From Streptococcus sanguinis (lineage in GTDB: Bacteria; Bacillota; Bacilli; Lactobacillales; Streptococcaceae), in assembly GCF_003943735.1 (NCBI RefSeq), contig NZ_RJMV01000001.1, forward strand, positions 355,552 to 419,551: a stretch of DNA of 64,000 nucleotides, given 5' to 3'. The stretch's first letter is position 1; each line of letters begins with the position of its first letter. Shown here piece after piece: positions 8,149 through 17,324 of the stretch. A program made the translations under genes and the position numbers. Under the pieces are notes generated by a model. The model did not search any database. It saw only the letters and a program-made list of their open reading frames with translations, and was not told the origin of the DNA.

Positions 8149-10980
8149 TTATTTCACGTGCAGCTTGCCTTTCAAGTATTGCCCGGTATAGCTGGCTGGA
8201 TTAGCTGCGACTTCTTCCGGTGTCCCCGTCGCAATAATCGTACCGCCACCGACACCGCCTTCCGGTCCCAAATCAATGATATGGTCAGCTGTCTTGATAA
8301 CATCCAAATTGTGCTCGATAACGAGTACTGTATTGCCATCGTCCACAAAGCGTGATAGCACTTGAAGGAGCTTGGCAATATCTTCAGAATGCAGACCCGT
8401 GGTCGGCTCATCCAAGATATAGAAGGACTTACCAGTAGAGCGCTTGTGAAGCTCGCTGGCTAGCTTCATCCGCTGGGCTTCACCACCTGACAAAGTGGTG
8501 GCTGGCTGCCCCAGAGTCACATAGCCTAGTCCCACATCCTTGATAGTCTGAAGTTTGCGGGCAATCTTGGGAATATGCTGGAAGAACTCTACCGCATCAT
8601 TGACCGTCATGTCCAGAACCTGAGCGATATTCTTCTCCTTGTAGTGAACCTCTAGAGTCTCGCTATTATAACGGGTACCGTGGCAGACCTCACAGGCCAC
8701 ATAGACGTCAGGTAGGAAGTGCATTTCAATCTTGATAATCCCATCACCCGAGCAGGCCTCACAGCGACCGCCCTTGACATTAAAGCTGAAACGCCCCTTC
8801 TTGTAGCCGCGAATCTTAGCTTCATTGGTCTTGGCAAACAGATCGCGAATATCGTCAAAGACTCCAGTATAAGTAGCTGGATTAGAGCGCGGTGTCCGGC
8901 CAATCGGACTTTGGTCGATATCAATCAGTCGATCCACGTGCTCAATGCCGCTGATTTTCTTGAACTTACCTGGCTTAGCAGAGTTGCGGTTGAGTTTTTG
9001 GGCGATGGCTTTTTTAAGGATAGAGTTGACCAGCGTTGACTTGCCGGATCCAGAAACTCCTGTCACAGCGATAAATTTGCCCAAGGGGAATCTGGCCGTG
9101 ATATTCTGCAAGTTATTTTCCTGAGCTCCTGTCACTTCAATAAAGCGGCCATTGCCTACACGGCGGTCCAATGGCACTGGGATTTCGCGCTTACCTGACA
9201 GGTATTGGCCAGTGATAGATTTCTTGCTCTTGGCCACTTGCGTAGGAGTACCAGCTGCGACGATTTCACCGCCAAAAACACCGGCTCCTGGTCCCACATC
9301 AATCAACCAGTCAGCCTCCCGCATGGTGTCCTCATCATGCTCAACCACAATGAGGGTATTTCCTAGGTCGCGCATCTTCTTGAGGCTGGCAATCAGACGG
9401 TCATTGTCACGCTGGTGCAAGCCAATAGAGGGCTCGTCCAGGATATAGAGGACGCCACTCAAGTTAGAACCAATCTGAGTCGCCAAGCGAATCCGCTGAC
9501 TCTCACCTCCTGATAGAGTCCCAGCCGAGCGAGACAAAGTCAGGTAATTAAGACCAACGTTATTGAGGAAGGTCAGGCGGTCATGAATTTCTTTAAGAAT
9601 AGGCTGCGCAATCGTAGCTTCATTGTCAGTCAAGCTAAGCTTGTCCAACTGAAGCAAATGATCAGCAATGGACAAGTCTGAAATCTCACCGATATGCAAG
9701 CCGTCTTCGCCGCCAACCTTGACAGACAAGGCCTGAGGGCTGAGTCGATAACCATGACAAGCCGCACAAGTCAGCTCATTCATATAAGCCCGCATCTGCG
9801 TCCGAGTAAAATCACTATTGGTCTCATGGTAGCGACGGTTGATATTGGTGACAACCCCCTCAAAAGGAATGTCAATATCGCGCACGCCGCCAAATTCATT
9901 TTCATAGTGGAAATGGAACTCTCGTCCATCTGAGCCAAAGAAAATCAGCTGCTTTTCTTCCTCAGTCAGCTCCTCAAAAGGCTTGTCCATATCAATGCCA
10001 AAGGCTGCCATGGCCTGTTCTAGCATCTGCGGATAGTAGTTGGAGGATATGGGATTCCAAGGCGCTAGTGCTCCTTCGCGTAAGGTCTTGCCAGCTTCTG
10101 GCACAACCACATCTAGATCCACCTCCAGCTTAACCCCCAGACCATCACAGTCCGGACAGGAGCCAAAAGGCGCATTGAAAGAGAAGAGACGTGGCTCTAG
10201 CTCTGGCACCGTAAAGCCACAGACTGGACAGGCATAATGCTCAGAAAAGAGCAGCTCTTGACCGTCCATAGTGTCAATCACCACATAGCCCTCAGCAATC
10301 CGCAGAGCTGCTTCGACCGAGTCAAAGAGGCGGCTGCGCACCCCTTCCTTGATAACAATTCGGTCTACCACGACCTCAATATCATGCTGCTTGCTCTTAG
10401 AAAGCTCTGGCACTTCCGTCACATCGTAAATATCGCCATCCACGCGCACACGGACATAGCCGTCCTTCTGAATCTTATCAAAAACGGTCTTATGCTGGCC
10501 TTTTTTCTTGCGGATGACCGGCGCTAAAATCTGCAGCCGCTGCCGCTCTGGCAATTCTAAAACCTTGTCAACAATCTGCTCAACAGACGAAGCTGTAATA
10601 GCCCCATGACCGTTGATACAGTATGGCGTCCCAACACGAGCATAGAGTAGGCGCAGGTAGTCATTGATTTCGGTAGCAGTTCCTACTGTTGAGCGGGGAT
10701 TTTTACTGGTCGTCTTCTGGTCGATGGAAATAGCTGGGCTGAGACCATCAATCGAATCCACATCCGGCTTTTCCATATTGCCCAAAAACTGCCGAGCATA
10801 GGCCGACAGACTCTCCACATAGCGGCGCTGCCCCTCAGCATAGAGGGTATCAAAAGCCAGACTGGACTTGCCTGAACCAGACAGACCAGTCACCACAACC
10901 AGCTTATCCCTCGGGATTTCTACATCAATATTTTTTAAATTATGAGCTCGCGCTCCATGAATCACAATTTTATCTTGCAT
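8149..10980 (-). CDS. uvrA: Excinuclease ABC subunit A
   Basis: Damage-recognition ATPase of nucleotide excision repair, acting with UvrB and UvrC. 943 aa, the usual length. Two ABC modules are visible: Walker [10 protein letters not shown] at residues 32-40 and GVSGSGKST at ~640. Signature motifs [16 protein letters not shown] and [15 protein letters not shown], and Walker B regions [13 protein letters not shown] and [13 protein letters not shown], are present. Zinc fingers are at ~250-280 (CPVC...CPDC) and ~738-765 (CEAC...CEVC). Begins [21 protein letters not shown], as in other UvrA proteins. Diverges from corA across about 120 bp. Terminated by its own hairpin. Confidence 0.98.
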   Translation of the reverse strand: MQDKIVIHGARAHNLKNIDVEIPRDKLVVVTGLSGSGKSSLAFDTLYAEGQRRYVESLSAYARQFLGNMEKPDVDSIDGLSPAISIDQKTTSKNPRSTVGTATEINDYLRLLYARVGTPYCINGHGAITASSVEQIVDKVLELPERQRLQILAPVIRKKKGQHKTVFDKIQKDGYVRVRVDGDIYDVTEVPELSKSKQHDIEVVVDRIVIKEGVRSRLFDSVEAALRIAEGYVVIDTMDGQELLFSEHYACPVCGFTVPELEPRLFSFNAPFGSCPDCDGLGVKLEVDLDVVVPEAGKTLREGALAPWNPISSNYYPQMLEQAMAAFGIDMDKPFEELTEEEKQLIFFGSDGREFHFHYENEFGGVRDIDIPFEGVVTNINRRYHETNSDFTRTQMRAYMNELTCAACHGYRLSPQALSVKVGGEDGLHIGEISDLSIADHLLQLDKLSLTDNEATIAQPILKEIHDRLTFLNNVGLNYLTLSRSAGTLSGGESQRIRLATQIGSNLSGVLYILDEPSIGLHQRDNDRLIASLKKMRDLGNTLIVVEHDEDTMREADWLIDVGPGAGVFGGEIVAAGTPTQVAKSKKSITGQYLSGKREIPVPLDRRVGNGRFIEVTGAQENNLQNITARFPLGKFIAVTGVSGSGKSTLVNSILKKAIAQKLNRNSAKPGKFKKISGIEHVDRLIDIDQSPIGRTPRSNPATYTGVFDDIRDLFAKTNEAKIRGYKKGRFSFNVKGGRCEACSGDGIIKIEMHFLPDVYVACEVCHGTRYNSETLEVHYKEKNIAQVLDMTVNDAVEFFQHIPKIARKLQTIKDVGLGYVTLGQPATTLSGGEAQRMKLASELHKRSTGKSFYILDEPTTGLHSEDIAKLLQVLSRFVDDGNTVLVIEHNLDVIKTADHIIDLGPEGGVGGGTIIATGTPEEVAANPASYTGQYLKGKLHVK

Positions 10981-11011
10981 CTTGACCTCGTTTCACTTAT
11001 AAACCTTCTCC

Positions 11012-11017
11012 ATTATA
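11012..11017 (-). promoter_or_regulatory. Likely uvrA -10 element
   Basis: A perfect TATAAT on the minus strand lies 32 bp before the uvrA ATG. The -35 region is not convincing. Confidence 0.4.
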
Positions 11018-11062
11018 ACAAATTTTTCTGCAAACTTTTGCCCCAAAAGCCCGAATTTGTAG

Positions 11063-11068
11063 TATAAT
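11063..11068 (+). promoter_or_regulatory. Likely corA -10 element
   Basis: A perfect TATAAT lies 34 bp before the corA start. No good -35 at 16-18 bp; TTGCCC lies 19 bp upstream. Confidence 0.45.
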
Positions 11069-11101
11069 AGTACGGTATGCAAAAAAACTCTGGAAAGGAA
11101 A

Positions 11102-12052
11102 ATGATTATGAAGCAAGTCTTTTTATCTACTACGACAGAATTCAAAGAGATTGATTCGCTCGAATCGGGCACCTGGATCAATCTTGTCAACCCTTCCCAG
11201 AGTGAATCAATTGAAATCGCCAACGCCTTTGGTATTGACATTGCAGACCTGCGAGCGCCGCTCGATGCGGAAGAAATGTCTCGGGTTACGATAGAGGATG
11301 AGTACACGCTGATCATCGTTGACGTGCCCATCACAGAGGAGCGGAATAACCAGACTTACTATGTCACGATTCCCCTTGGTATTATCATCACGGAAGAGGC
11401 TATTATTACCACTTGTTTGGAAAAATTACCTCTGCTGGATATCTTCATTCATCGGCGCTTGCGTAACTTCTATACTTTTATGAAGTCACGTTTTATCTTT
11501 CAGATTCTCTACCACAATGCTGAGCTATATCTGACAGCTCTGCGCTCCATTGACCGCAAGAGTGAGCAGATTGAAAGCCAACTGCACAAGTCCACACGAA
11601 ATGAAGAACTGATTGAGCTCATGGAGTTGGAAAAGACCATCGTCTATTTCAAGGCCTCCCTTAAGACAAATGAGCGAGTGATTAAGAAGCTGACCAGCTC
11701 CACTAGCAATATCAAGAAATATCTGGAAGACGAGGACTTGCTGGAAGACACCTTGATTGAGACCCAGCAGGCCATTGAAATGGCTGATATCTACGGCAAC
11801 ATCCTCCACAGTATGACGGAGACCTTTGCCTCTATCATTTCTAATAACCAGAACAATATCATGAAAGCCTTGGCTCTGGTGACCATTGTCATGTCTATCC
11901 CGACCATGATTTTCTCAGCCTATGGGATGAACTTCAAAAATAACGAACTGCCTCTCAACGGTGAACCACATGCCTTCTGGATTATTATGTTCATCGCCTT
12001 TGCCATGAGTGCTTCGGTTATGGCTTATCTCATGCACAAAAAACTATTTTAA
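11102..12052 (+). CDS. corA: CorA-family magnesium transporter
   Basis: Pentameric divalent-cation (Mg2+/Co2+) channel of the inner membrane. 316 aa: a large N-terminal cytoplasmic domain with a long coiled helix (residues ~130-250), then two transmembrane helices near the C-terminus. The first ends in the family signature YGMNF (~274-278), and the short FKNNELPLNGEPHAF loop follows. The C-terminus MHKKLF is basic, as usual. The start could be the ATG at 11102 or two codons later at 11108; AAGGAAA precedes both. Followed after 18 bp by a DUF1129 gene, probably co-transcribed. Confidence 0.93.
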   Translation: MIMKQVFLSTTTEFKEIDSLESGTWINLVNPSQSESIEIANAFGIDIADLRAPLDAEEMSRVTIEDEYTLIIVDVPITEERNNQTYYVTIPLGIIITEEAIITTCLEKLPLLDIFIHRRLRNFYTFMKSRFIFQILYHNAELYLTALRSIDRKSEQIESQLHKSTRNEELIELMELEKTIVYFKASLKTNERVIKKLTSSTSNIKKYLEDEDLLEDTLIETQQAIEMADIYGNILHSMTETFASIISNNQNNIMKALALVTIVMSIPTMIFSAYGMNFKNNELPLNGEPHAFWIIMFIAFAMSASVMAYLMHKKLF

Positions 12053-12070
12053 CCATTAGAAAGAACGCCT

Positions 12071-12745
12071 ATGTCACAAGTATCCCTCGACAAACTCAGC
12101 AAAAAAAACAAAGAATTTATCCATATCGCGACTAACCAGCTTTTACAAGACGGCAAATCCGACCAGGAAATCCAGAACATCTTAGAAGGCATTCTGCCGG
12201 AAATCCTGGAAAATCAAACCAAGGGAATCACTGCCCGCGGCCTCTACGGAGCCCCGACTACTTGGGCAGCTTCTTTGACCGCAAAAGAGCGCTATGATGC
12301 CGAGAATCCAAAGGAAAATGACGATCCTAAATGGATGATGCTGGACTCTGTCCTCTTTATCTTTGGTTTCTTTACCCTCCTGACCTCTATCGTCAATCTG
12401 GCTTCCTCTCAGCCATCTGTCTATGGACTGACGACTCTCGTACTCGGAAGCATCGTCGGTGGCCTTTCTTTCTATGCTCTCTACCACTTTATCTACCGTT
12501 TCTACGGACCAGATAAGGACCGTAGCCAGCGCCCTAAACTGCTCAAGTCTATCCTTACCATGGCAGCGGCTATTCTCCTCTGGAGCATGTCCATCGTCCT
12601 GACTAGTCTCCTACCTGAATTCCTCAATCCCCGCCTGTCCAATATCGTAGTTGCTATTGTCGGCGCTATTACCCTAGCCCTGCGCTTCTATCTCAAAAAA
12701 CGCTTCAACATCAAGAGCGCGACTATGGGACCGACGAGATATTAA
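12071..12745 (+). CDS. DUF1129 family membrane protein
   Basis: 224 aa. The N-terminal ~90 residues are hydrophilic and helical (LSKKNKEFIHIATNQLLQDGKSDQEIQNILEG is typical of DUF1129), with a conserved ITARGLYGAP-TW segment. Four hydrophobic segments follow (~95-112, 118-138, 160-180, 188-206) with a basic end. Streptococcal homologues often follow corA. No biochemical function is established for the family. Probably in an operon with corA and ended by the hairpin immediately after the stop. Confidence 0.8.
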   Translation: MSQVSLDKLSKKNKEFIHIATNQLLQDGKSDQEIQNILEGILPEILENQTKGITARGLYGAPTTWAASLTAKERYDAENPKENDDPKWMMLDSVLFIFGFFTLLTSIVNLASSQPSVYGLTTLVLGSIVGGLSFYALYHFIYRFYGPDKDRSQRPKLLKSILTMAAAILLWSMSIVLTSLLPEFLNPRLSNIVVAIVGAITLALRFYLKKRFNIKSATMGPTRY

Positions 12746-12753
12746 TATCACAC

Positions 12754-12778
12754 AAAAAGAGGTCAGTGACCTCTTTTT
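12754..12778. terminator. Bidirectional terminator between DUF1129 and DUF1648 genes
   Basis: Self-complementary AAAAAGAGGTCA / TGACCTCTTTTT, with A and T runs on either side, able to act on both strands. The last codon and stop of the minus-strand small protein lie within it. Confidence 0.8.
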
Positions 12779-12972
12779 GATTTGTTTCGAAAATATTTCC
12801 AATAAAGAGAGTAGGGAATGGGCAAACTGAGAATCAAGCAAAAGCGATTGACAACAATGTCCGCCTTTCCTGCGCTGTTAAAATGAATGGGAACCTGCTC
12901 TGGCAGCAGGCAGATAATCAGAAATAAGGTTACTGCTAAGAGAAACAAAACGAATAAATCTTTCTTTTTCAT
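12763..12972 (-). CDS. Small DUF1648-like membrane protein
   Basis: 69 aa with two hydrophobic segments (residues 6-23 and 43-58) and the motif LLPEQVPIHFNSAGKADIVVNRF, which resembles DUF1648 (VPIHFNxxGxxD), the N-terminal module of SdpI-type immunity proteins. The rest of an SdpI-like protein is absent, so this is either a stand-alone mini version or a truncated form. Its ATG overlaps the stop of the upstream ABC permease (TAATG), so it is translationally coupled to that exporter. The end lies within a strong hairpin. A role in export or self-protection is inferred only. Confidence 0.6.
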   Translation of the reverse strand: MKKKDLFVLFLLAVTLFLIICLLPEQVPIHFNSAGKADIVVNRFCLILSLPIPYSLYWKYFRNKSKRGH

Positions 12973-14516
12973 TAGCCATGGACCTCCTTAAAATATCCTT
13001 GTTTTATTAAATGCCTATAAAGAACAGCTGCCAAGAGAAAAAGTCCAAGAGCTGAGATTCGCAGCGAAATCTCCAAGTCCATACCAAATAGTAAGGATAA
13101 ACAAAGAGGGAACACAAGAACCAAGATGCCAATTCCTCCAGACAAGATAGTCGAAAAACTTTGCTTAATAACAATCATTTCATTGTCCCAGATGAACTTA
13201 GGATAATGAAAATTGACCACAAGTCCCTGAAGAGCTGTAAATAGAGAATAAGCCAGTGAAACAAGGACCAAATCCACTACTTGCAAGCCTCCTAGCGAGA
13301 AACGCCAAACCAGAACAGGCAAGCCCAGCAGCAAGGCTGTGAAGTGTAAGGACACCGTCAAGGCCAGCTTTGCCATCATTATCTGCCTCATAGAAACCGG
13401 GAGTGTCTGAAGCAGCCAAATCTCTTCCCCCTCCAAGGAAATACTGACAGCTGCAGGATTGGAAATACTGAGACAGCCAGCCAGTAATAGGGGTAAAAAT
13501 TCTCGGCTATCTCTGAGTCCAATCGAAGAAAAGAGGACATCAGGAGTCATAAAACAAAGCGAGATGGCTAAAACGATGATTAAAATGGTTCCCAGTCCAC
13601 TATTGAGCATATAAAGATAGGAACTCATAAAATTCGAAATTTCTCTCCTATAAAGAGCCATAAAGGGAGACTTCTGCCGGCTTCTATAGACTTTGCTTTC
13701 TGACTTCACCCCTGTTATCATCTGATTTATTTTTAAATAATTTCTACTTAAATACCTTAGAAAAAGCCCTGTCAGCGCAAAAGATATAAGCATCAACAGA
13801 AGGCTAGCCCACAAAAAATGCTGAGGGTTAAAAAACAAGCTTGCCGGAGGATAGAGAGAAGTCAGCTGCTTGGTAAGCAAGAGACCAACATTTTCCGCTG
13901 ACAGTCCAGCTCTCATAGCCCACAGACTGCCTGTTGCCAGCCCCAAAAGCAAGAGGAGAGAAAAAAGGAAGGCAACTAGATTTTTATGAGTGACCTTTGA
14001 GGCTATGTAGGCAACGCACAAGCCAAGTAAAGATGCTAAACAGAGAGGTAAAAGAGGAACAAATCCCATTAAAAGCAGATAAAGAAGCAACTCCAACAAG
14101 GACGCACCATAACCAAACCAAACGAGGCCTGCTGGGAGCATGAGAAGGACGGCAAACACACTGTTCAAAAGATAAAGAAAAGCATATTTCTCACAGACAA
14201 TATCTCTAATACTGAGCGGTAATACGATGAGCCTGTCAAGTTCCTCTTGGTCAAACAAGATGCCATTTGACTGCATCAGACTAAAAAAGAAAATAATAAA
14301 ACTAACCAAGGCAATCATATAGGCTGGAATCAAATTTGCCTGCCCCAACTTGACTAAACTCAAAGCCGTCAAAAGGTTATAGCCTGAAAATAGAAAAACA
14401 AGCAAGAAGAGCAGGCCAAGCTTAAAATACTTGCCCAACCTTCGTCCTTTCCTTAAATCATTAAGCGAAAATGTGCTGTATAATTGTACTTTTAAAAGCA
14501 AAAGAATATTAGTCAT
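12972..14516 (-). CDS. ABC transporter permease
   Basis: 514 aa from the MTNILLLLKVQLYSTFSL start. It is predicted to have ten or more membrane segments grouped in two halves with a cytoplasmic loop containing KSESKVYRSRQKSPFMALYRREI. The upstream in-frame ATG (14639) lies inside the ATPase gene and is rejected. The chosen ATG overlaps the ATPase stop (ATGACTAA). Resembles the ABC-2-like permeases that pair with a single ATPase in Firmicutes exporters. The substrate is unknown. Control by the neighbouring TetR regulator suggests a drug or envelope-active compound. Confidence 0.8.
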   Translation of the reverse strand: MTNILLLLKVQLYSTFSLNDLRKGRRLGKYFKLGLLFLLVFLFSGYNLLTALSLVKLGQANLIPAYMIALVSFIIFFFSLMQSNGILFDQEELDRLIVLPLSIRDIVCEKYAFLYLLNSVFAVLLMLPAGLVWFGYGASLLELLLYLLLMGFVPLLPLCLASLLGLCVAYIASKVTHKNLVAFLFSLLLLLGLATGSLWAMRAGLSAENVGLLLTKQLTSLYPPASLFFNPQHFLWASLLLMLISFALTGLFLRYLSRNYLKINQMITGVKSESKVYRSRQKSPFMALYRREISNFMSSYLYMLNSGLGTILIIVLAISLCFMTPDVLFSSIGLRDSREFLPLLLAGCLSISNPAAVSISLEGEEIWLLQTLPVSMRQIMMAKLALTVSLHFTALLLGLPVLVWRFSLGGLQVVDLVLVSLAYSLFTALQGLVVNFHYPKFIWDNEMIVIKQSFSTILSGGIGILVLVFPLCLSLLFGMDLEISLRISALGLFLLAAVLYRHLIKQGYFKEVHG

Positions 14517-15222
14517 CTTCCTGTAACTCCATAAATACTTGTTCCAAACTGGATGCCCCCTTAACTTCAGAGGTCCTTCCATTAGCCACCAAATGTCCCT
14601 TTTGCAGAATAGCCACCTTATTGCAGAGTTCTTCCGCAACCTCTAAAACGTGAGTAGAAAAGAAAATCGCATGCCCTTGATCGGCTAACTCTCTCATGAT
14701 CTGCTTAAAATAATATGCGCCTTTCGGATCTAAACCGACAAAAGGTTCATCTAAAATCAGTAATTCTGGCTCATGCAAGAGGGCCGCTATTAGTGCCAAT
14801 CGCTGCTTCATTCCATGTGAATAAGCTGATATCAACTGATCCAAAGAAGTATTCAACTCAAACATTTTAGAATACTTTTCTATAGCCGCTTGCCTCTTTT
14901 CCATAGAGACTCTATAAATATCTGCTACAAAGTCCAAAAACTGCCTTGCAGTCAGATTTTTATAAAGGTCTGGGTTATCCGGTAGAAACGCCATCTTTTT
15001 CTTACAAAGCAAGGGCTCCTTACTGATAGAGTGCCCACAGATATAAATCTCTCCTTTATCAAAATCATGAATCCCAACAACCGACTTAATGGTAGATGTT
15101 TTACCTGCTCCGTTTGCGCCGATGAAGCCATAAATATCCCCAGGCTCCACCATCAGACTAAGATCATCCACTGCCTTCTTACCGTTGCTATATACTTTTG
15201 TTAAATGTTCTATTTTTAACAT
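14509..15222 (-). CDS. ABC transporter ATP-binding protein
   Basis: 237-residue ATPase of an ABC-2-type exporter. Walker A GANGAGKTS (~35-43), a Q-loop position within KKKMAFLPDNPDLYKNLTARQFL, signature YSHGMKQRLALIAALL, Walker B LLILDEPFVGLDPKG, and H-loop FFSTHVLEVAEEL. First gene of a coupled three-gene operon (ATPase, permease, DUF1648-like). Two copies of the TetR operator lie in its 140-bp upstream region, so it is likely repressed by the TetR protein encoded just upstream. Confidence 0.9.
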   Translation of the reverse strand: MLKIEHLTKVYSNGKKAVDDLSLMVEPGDIYGFIGANGAGKTSTIKSVVGIHDFDKGEIYICGHSISKEPLLCKKKMAFLPDNPDLYKNLTARQFLDFVADIYRVSMEKRQAAIEKYSKMFELNTSLDQLISAYSHGMKQRLALIAALLHEPELLILDEPFVGLDPKGAYYFKQIMRELADQGHAIFFSTHVLEVAEELCNKVAILQKGHLVANGRTSEVKGASSLEQVFMELQEDD

Positions 15223-15242
15223 GAATTTCTCCTTTTATTCAA

Positions 15243-15259
15243 ACTGACATTTTGTCAGT
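15243..15259. promoter_or_regulatory. TetR operator 1 (ABC operon)
   Basis: ACTGACATTTTGTCAGT, perfect 7-bp arms around TTT, 21 bp upstream of the ATPase ATG. Confidence 0.7.
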
Positions 15260-15308
15260 GTTAGCCTAAAATTTTTTAAATATCAGGATTAAAAGATTGA
15301 AGTCTCGA

Positions 15309-15325
15309 ACTGACATTTTGTCAGT
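15309..15325. promoter_or_regulatory. TetR operator 2 (ABC operon)
   Basis: A second exact copy of ACTGACATTTTGTCAGT, 66 bp from the first. The symmetry extends one base on each side. Confidence 0.7.
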
Positions 15326-15334
15326 TCCACTTCT

Positions 15335-15356
15335 AAATAAAAGGCAGAAAACTGCC
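15335..15356 (-). terminator. tetR terminator
   Basis: Minus-strand GGCAG-TTTT-CTGCC stem followed by TTTTATTT, directly after the TetR stop codon. Confidence 0.65.
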
Positions 15357-15363
15357 GATTATT

Positions 15364-15978
15364 CTAAAAAATAGATTCCTCTAATCCTAAGCTTCTTTCT
15401 AAGATTGCCTGGAAGCTGGTGAGATAATTCTGCAAAGTCTCTGGTTTTTCCTGACTCATCTTGATATCATTGGACACAAAGACGTAGGCAGTCATGAGAA
15501 AAGAAGCCGTTTCATGCGGATATTTCAAATGAAAATCTCCAGATTTCTGACCTTCCTCCAAGATATGAGTAAAGAAAACAATCATCCGCTCACAGAGTCT
15601 ATGATAAAAGCGATCCAAGACATAGCGATTTGTTTCTAAATTGACGGTTTCCTGCAAGACTTGATTTTCCTGTGTTCTGCTCTCCTCTGGGATAAGGGTC
15701 GCCTCAATAAAAGTTCTGATTTTTTCCTTGGCTCCGACATTTGGCTGATAGCTGATTTTTTCTAGCTTTCTCAGCAAGGGCTCAGAGTTCTTTTCAATCA
15801 GACAATAGAGAATATCTTCCTTATCCTTAAAATGATAGTAAAGCAGGCCTCGAGAAATTCCAAGCTTATCAATAATGTCTTGAGTCCTTGTCTTTAGATA
15901 GCCCTTTTGGGCAAAGAGCTGCAAGGCTGCAGACATAATCTCCGCCCGCCGCACCTCTACTTCCTTGACATCACGCAT
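15364..15978 (-). CDS. TetR/AcrR-family repressor of the ABC exporter
   Basis: 204 aa from the ATG at 15978, preceded by AAGGAGGC at ideal spacing. The longer frame starting at 16050 would run through the promoter and is rejected. The N-terminal helix-turn-helix reads AEIMSAALQLFAQKGYLKTRTQDIIDKLGISRGLLYYHFKDKEDIL, which is typical TetR. The C-terminal ligand-binding region is poorly conserved. Its promoter has an operator-like palindrome overlapping the -35, and two identical palindromes precede the downstream ABC genes, so autoregulation and repression of the exporter are strongly suggested. The inducer is unknown. Confidence 0.9.
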   Translation of the reverse strand: MRDVKEVEVRRAEIMSAALQLFAQKGYLKTRTQDIIDKLGISRGLLYYHFKDKEDILYCLIEKNSEPLLRKLEKISYQPNVGAKEKIRTFIEATLIPEESRTQENQVLQETVNLETNRYVLDRFYHRLCERMIVFFTHILEEGQKSGDFHLKYPHETASFLMTAYVFVSNDIKMSQEKPETLQNYLTSFQAILERSLGLEESIF

Positions 15979-15999
15979 GATTTCTGCCTCCTTGTGGTC

Positions 16000-16028
16000 A
16001 GTATAGCACTCCACTGACATTTTGTCAA
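16000..16028 (-). promoter_or_regulatory. tetR promoter
   Basis: Minus-strand -35 TTGACA (16023-16028) and -10 TATACT (16000-16005), 17 bp apart. The -35 is inside operator 3. Confidence 0.8.
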
Positions 16029-16029
16029 T
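16013..16029. promoter_or_regulatory. TetR operator 3 (autoregulatory)
   Basis: ACTGACATTTTGTCAAT, one base from the perfect palindrome at operators 1 and 2, covering the tetR -35. An overlapping inverted repeat, ATTTTGTCA-A-TGACAAAAT (16020-16038), shares its right half. Confidence 0.7.
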
Positions 16030-16042
16030 GACAAAATAAAAA

Positions 16043-16066
16043 AACAGCAAGCTAGAGCCTGCTGTT
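16043..16066 (-). terminator. rpsF-ssb-rpsR operon terminator
   Basis: Minus-strand stem AACAGCAgGCT / AGCtTGCTGTT with a 2-nt loop and a TTTTTTTATTTT tail, 8 bp after the rpsR stop. Confidence 0.8.
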
Positions 16067-16073
16067 AATCTAA

Positions 16074-16313
16074 TTAGTCTTCATTTACGAAAGGCATCAA
16101 AGCCATTACGCGAGCGCGTTTGATAGCTGTTGTTACTTTACGTTGGTTTTTAGCTGAAGTTCCTGTTACACGACGAGGAAGGATTTTCCCACGTTCTGAA
16201 ACGAAACGGCTAAGAAGCTCAGTATCTTTGTAATCAACATATTCAATTTTGTTCGCTGCGATGTAATCAACTTTTTTACGGCGTTTGAATCCGCCACGAC
16301 GTTGTTGAGCCAT
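16074..16313 (-). CDS. rpsR: 30S ribosomal protein S18
   Basis: 79 aa, normal for S18. Begins [30 protein letters not shown] and contains the conserved [43 protein letters not shown]. Binds S6 and 16S rRNA in the platform of the 30S subunit. Last gene of the rpsF-ssb-rpsR operon, followed by a strong terminator. Confidence 0.98.
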   Translation of the reverse strand: MAQQRRGGFKRRKKVDYIAANKIEYVDYKDTELLSRFVSERGKILPRRVTGTSAKNQRKVTTAIKRARVMALMPFVNED

Positions 16314-16349
16314 GTGTTTTCTCCTTTATATTATAGTTAGATTCGGTCC

Positions 16350-16844
16350 TTAGAAAGGTAGATCGTCGTCTGAGATATCCATCGGGTTAGAATTGCCAAA
16401 TGGGCTCTCATCACGAGAAAAGTTCGGTACTTGGTTAGACGAGTCTGCACTGCCATAACTTGGAGCAGAGCTGCCGCCGAAGCTGTTCCCACCGTAACCG
16501 CCAGATGACTGACCTTCACGATTAGAGCGACTTTCCAAGAGTTGGAAATTGTCCGCAACAACTTCTGTGACATAGACACGCTGGCCTTGCTGATTCTCGT
16601 AGTTACGCGTTTGAATACGGCCTGTAATTCCGATCAGGGCTCCTTTTTTAGCCCAATTTGCAAGATTTTCTGCCTGCTGACGCCAGATAACAACATTGAT
16701 AAAGTCTGCTTCTCGCTCGCCACTTTGATTTTTAAAGTTGCGATTGACAGCCAGAGTAAATGTTGCGACCGCTTGGTTCTGCGGAGTATAGCGAAGCTCG
16801 GCATCACGGGTCATGCGACCCACCAGTACAACGTTATTAATCAT
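16350..16844 (-). CDS. ssb: Single-stranded DNA-binding protein
   Basis: 164 aa. The N-terminal OB fold (1-105) begins [36 protein letters not shown] Gly/Ser-rich linker follows, and the acidic tail DISDDDLPF is the conserved docking site for repair and replication partners. Located between rpsF and rpsR as in most Firmicutes. Essential housekeeping SSB. Naturally competent streptococci carry a second, shorter one elsewhere. Confidence 0.98.
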   Translation of the reverse strand: MINNVVLVGRMTRDAELRYTPQNQAVATFTLAVNRNFKNQSGEREADFINVVIWRQQAENLANWAKKGALIGITGRIQTRNYENQQGQRVYVTEVVADNFQLLESRSNREGQSSGGYGGNSFGGSSAPSYGSADSSNQVPNFSRDESPFGNSNPMDISDDDLPF

Positions 16845-16855
16845 AGTCTACCTTC

Positions 16856-17146
16856 TTAAGCGTCAAGTTTGACGATCATGTGACGAAGAATGTCAGCGTT
16901 GATTTTTGAAAGACGGTCAAACTCTTTAAGAGCTGCATCGTCGTTTGCTTCAACGTTAACGATGTGGTAAAGTCCTTCACGGAAATCTTGGATTTCGTAT
17001 GCAAGACGACGTTTTTCCCAATCTTTTGATTCAACAACAGTTGCACCGTTGTCAGTCAAGATAGAGTCAAAGCGTGCTACCAAAGCGTTTTTAGCTTCTT
17101 CTTCAATGTTTGGACGAATAATATAAAGAATTTCGTATTTAGCCAT
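16856..17146 (-). CDS. rpsF: 30S ribosomal protein S6
   Basis: 96 aa from [30 protein letters not shown], preceded by AAAAGGAGGAAAAATCA. An upstream in-frame ATG (17248) would add 34 non-S6 residues that span the leader and is rejected. Conserved [22 protein letters not shown] block present. First gene of the operon. Its leader contains two hairpins that could serve S6:S18 autoregulation. Confidence 0.97.
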   Translation of the reverse strand: MAKYEILYIIRPNIEEEAKNALVARFDSILTDNGATVVESKDWEKRRLAYEIQDFREGLYHIVNVEANDDAALKEFDRLSKINADILRHMIVKLDA

Positions 17147-17172
17147 TGATTTTTCCTCCTTTTGGTCTAATG

Positions 17173-17211
17173 ACCCCGAGACTTTGCAAGGGGTAAGTGA
17201 GGTTTGCTCAC
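17173..17211 (-). promoter_or_regulatory. Structured rpsF leader
   Basis: Minus-strand RNA can form GTGAG-CAAAC-CTCAC (17197-17211) and ACCCC-12 nt-GGGGT (17173-17194) just before the rpsF ribosome-binding site. rpsF leaders are known S6:S18 targets in many bacteria, but I cannot match the published motif with confidence. Confidence 0.35.
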
Positions 17212-17219
17212 AAATAACT

Positions 17220-17248
17220 ATTATAGCAGACTTGCGGCAGAATGGCAA
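17220..17248 (-). promoter_or_regulatory. rpsF operon promoter
   Basis: Minus-strand -35 TTGCCA (17243-17248) and -10 TATAAT (17220-17225) with a 17-bp spacer. Confidence 0.75.
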
Positions 17249-17263
17249 GGGAAAGTTTTGATA

Positions 17264-17295
17264 TAAAAAAAACTCTCCCTGTCACCAGAGAGAGT
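17264..17295 (-). terminator. hutI terminator
   Basis: Minus-strand stem ACTCTCTCTG / CAGGGAGAGT with a GTGA loop and an eight-T tail. Confidence 0.85.
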
Positions 17296-17324
17296 CCGAA
17301 AAATACGATTCGTTTTTAGAGAGG

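Noticed and set aside
14516..14639. N-terminal extension of the ABC permease
   Set aside because: The extra 41 residues overlap the ATPase gene and are unlike a permease start; the ATGACTAA overlap marks the real start.
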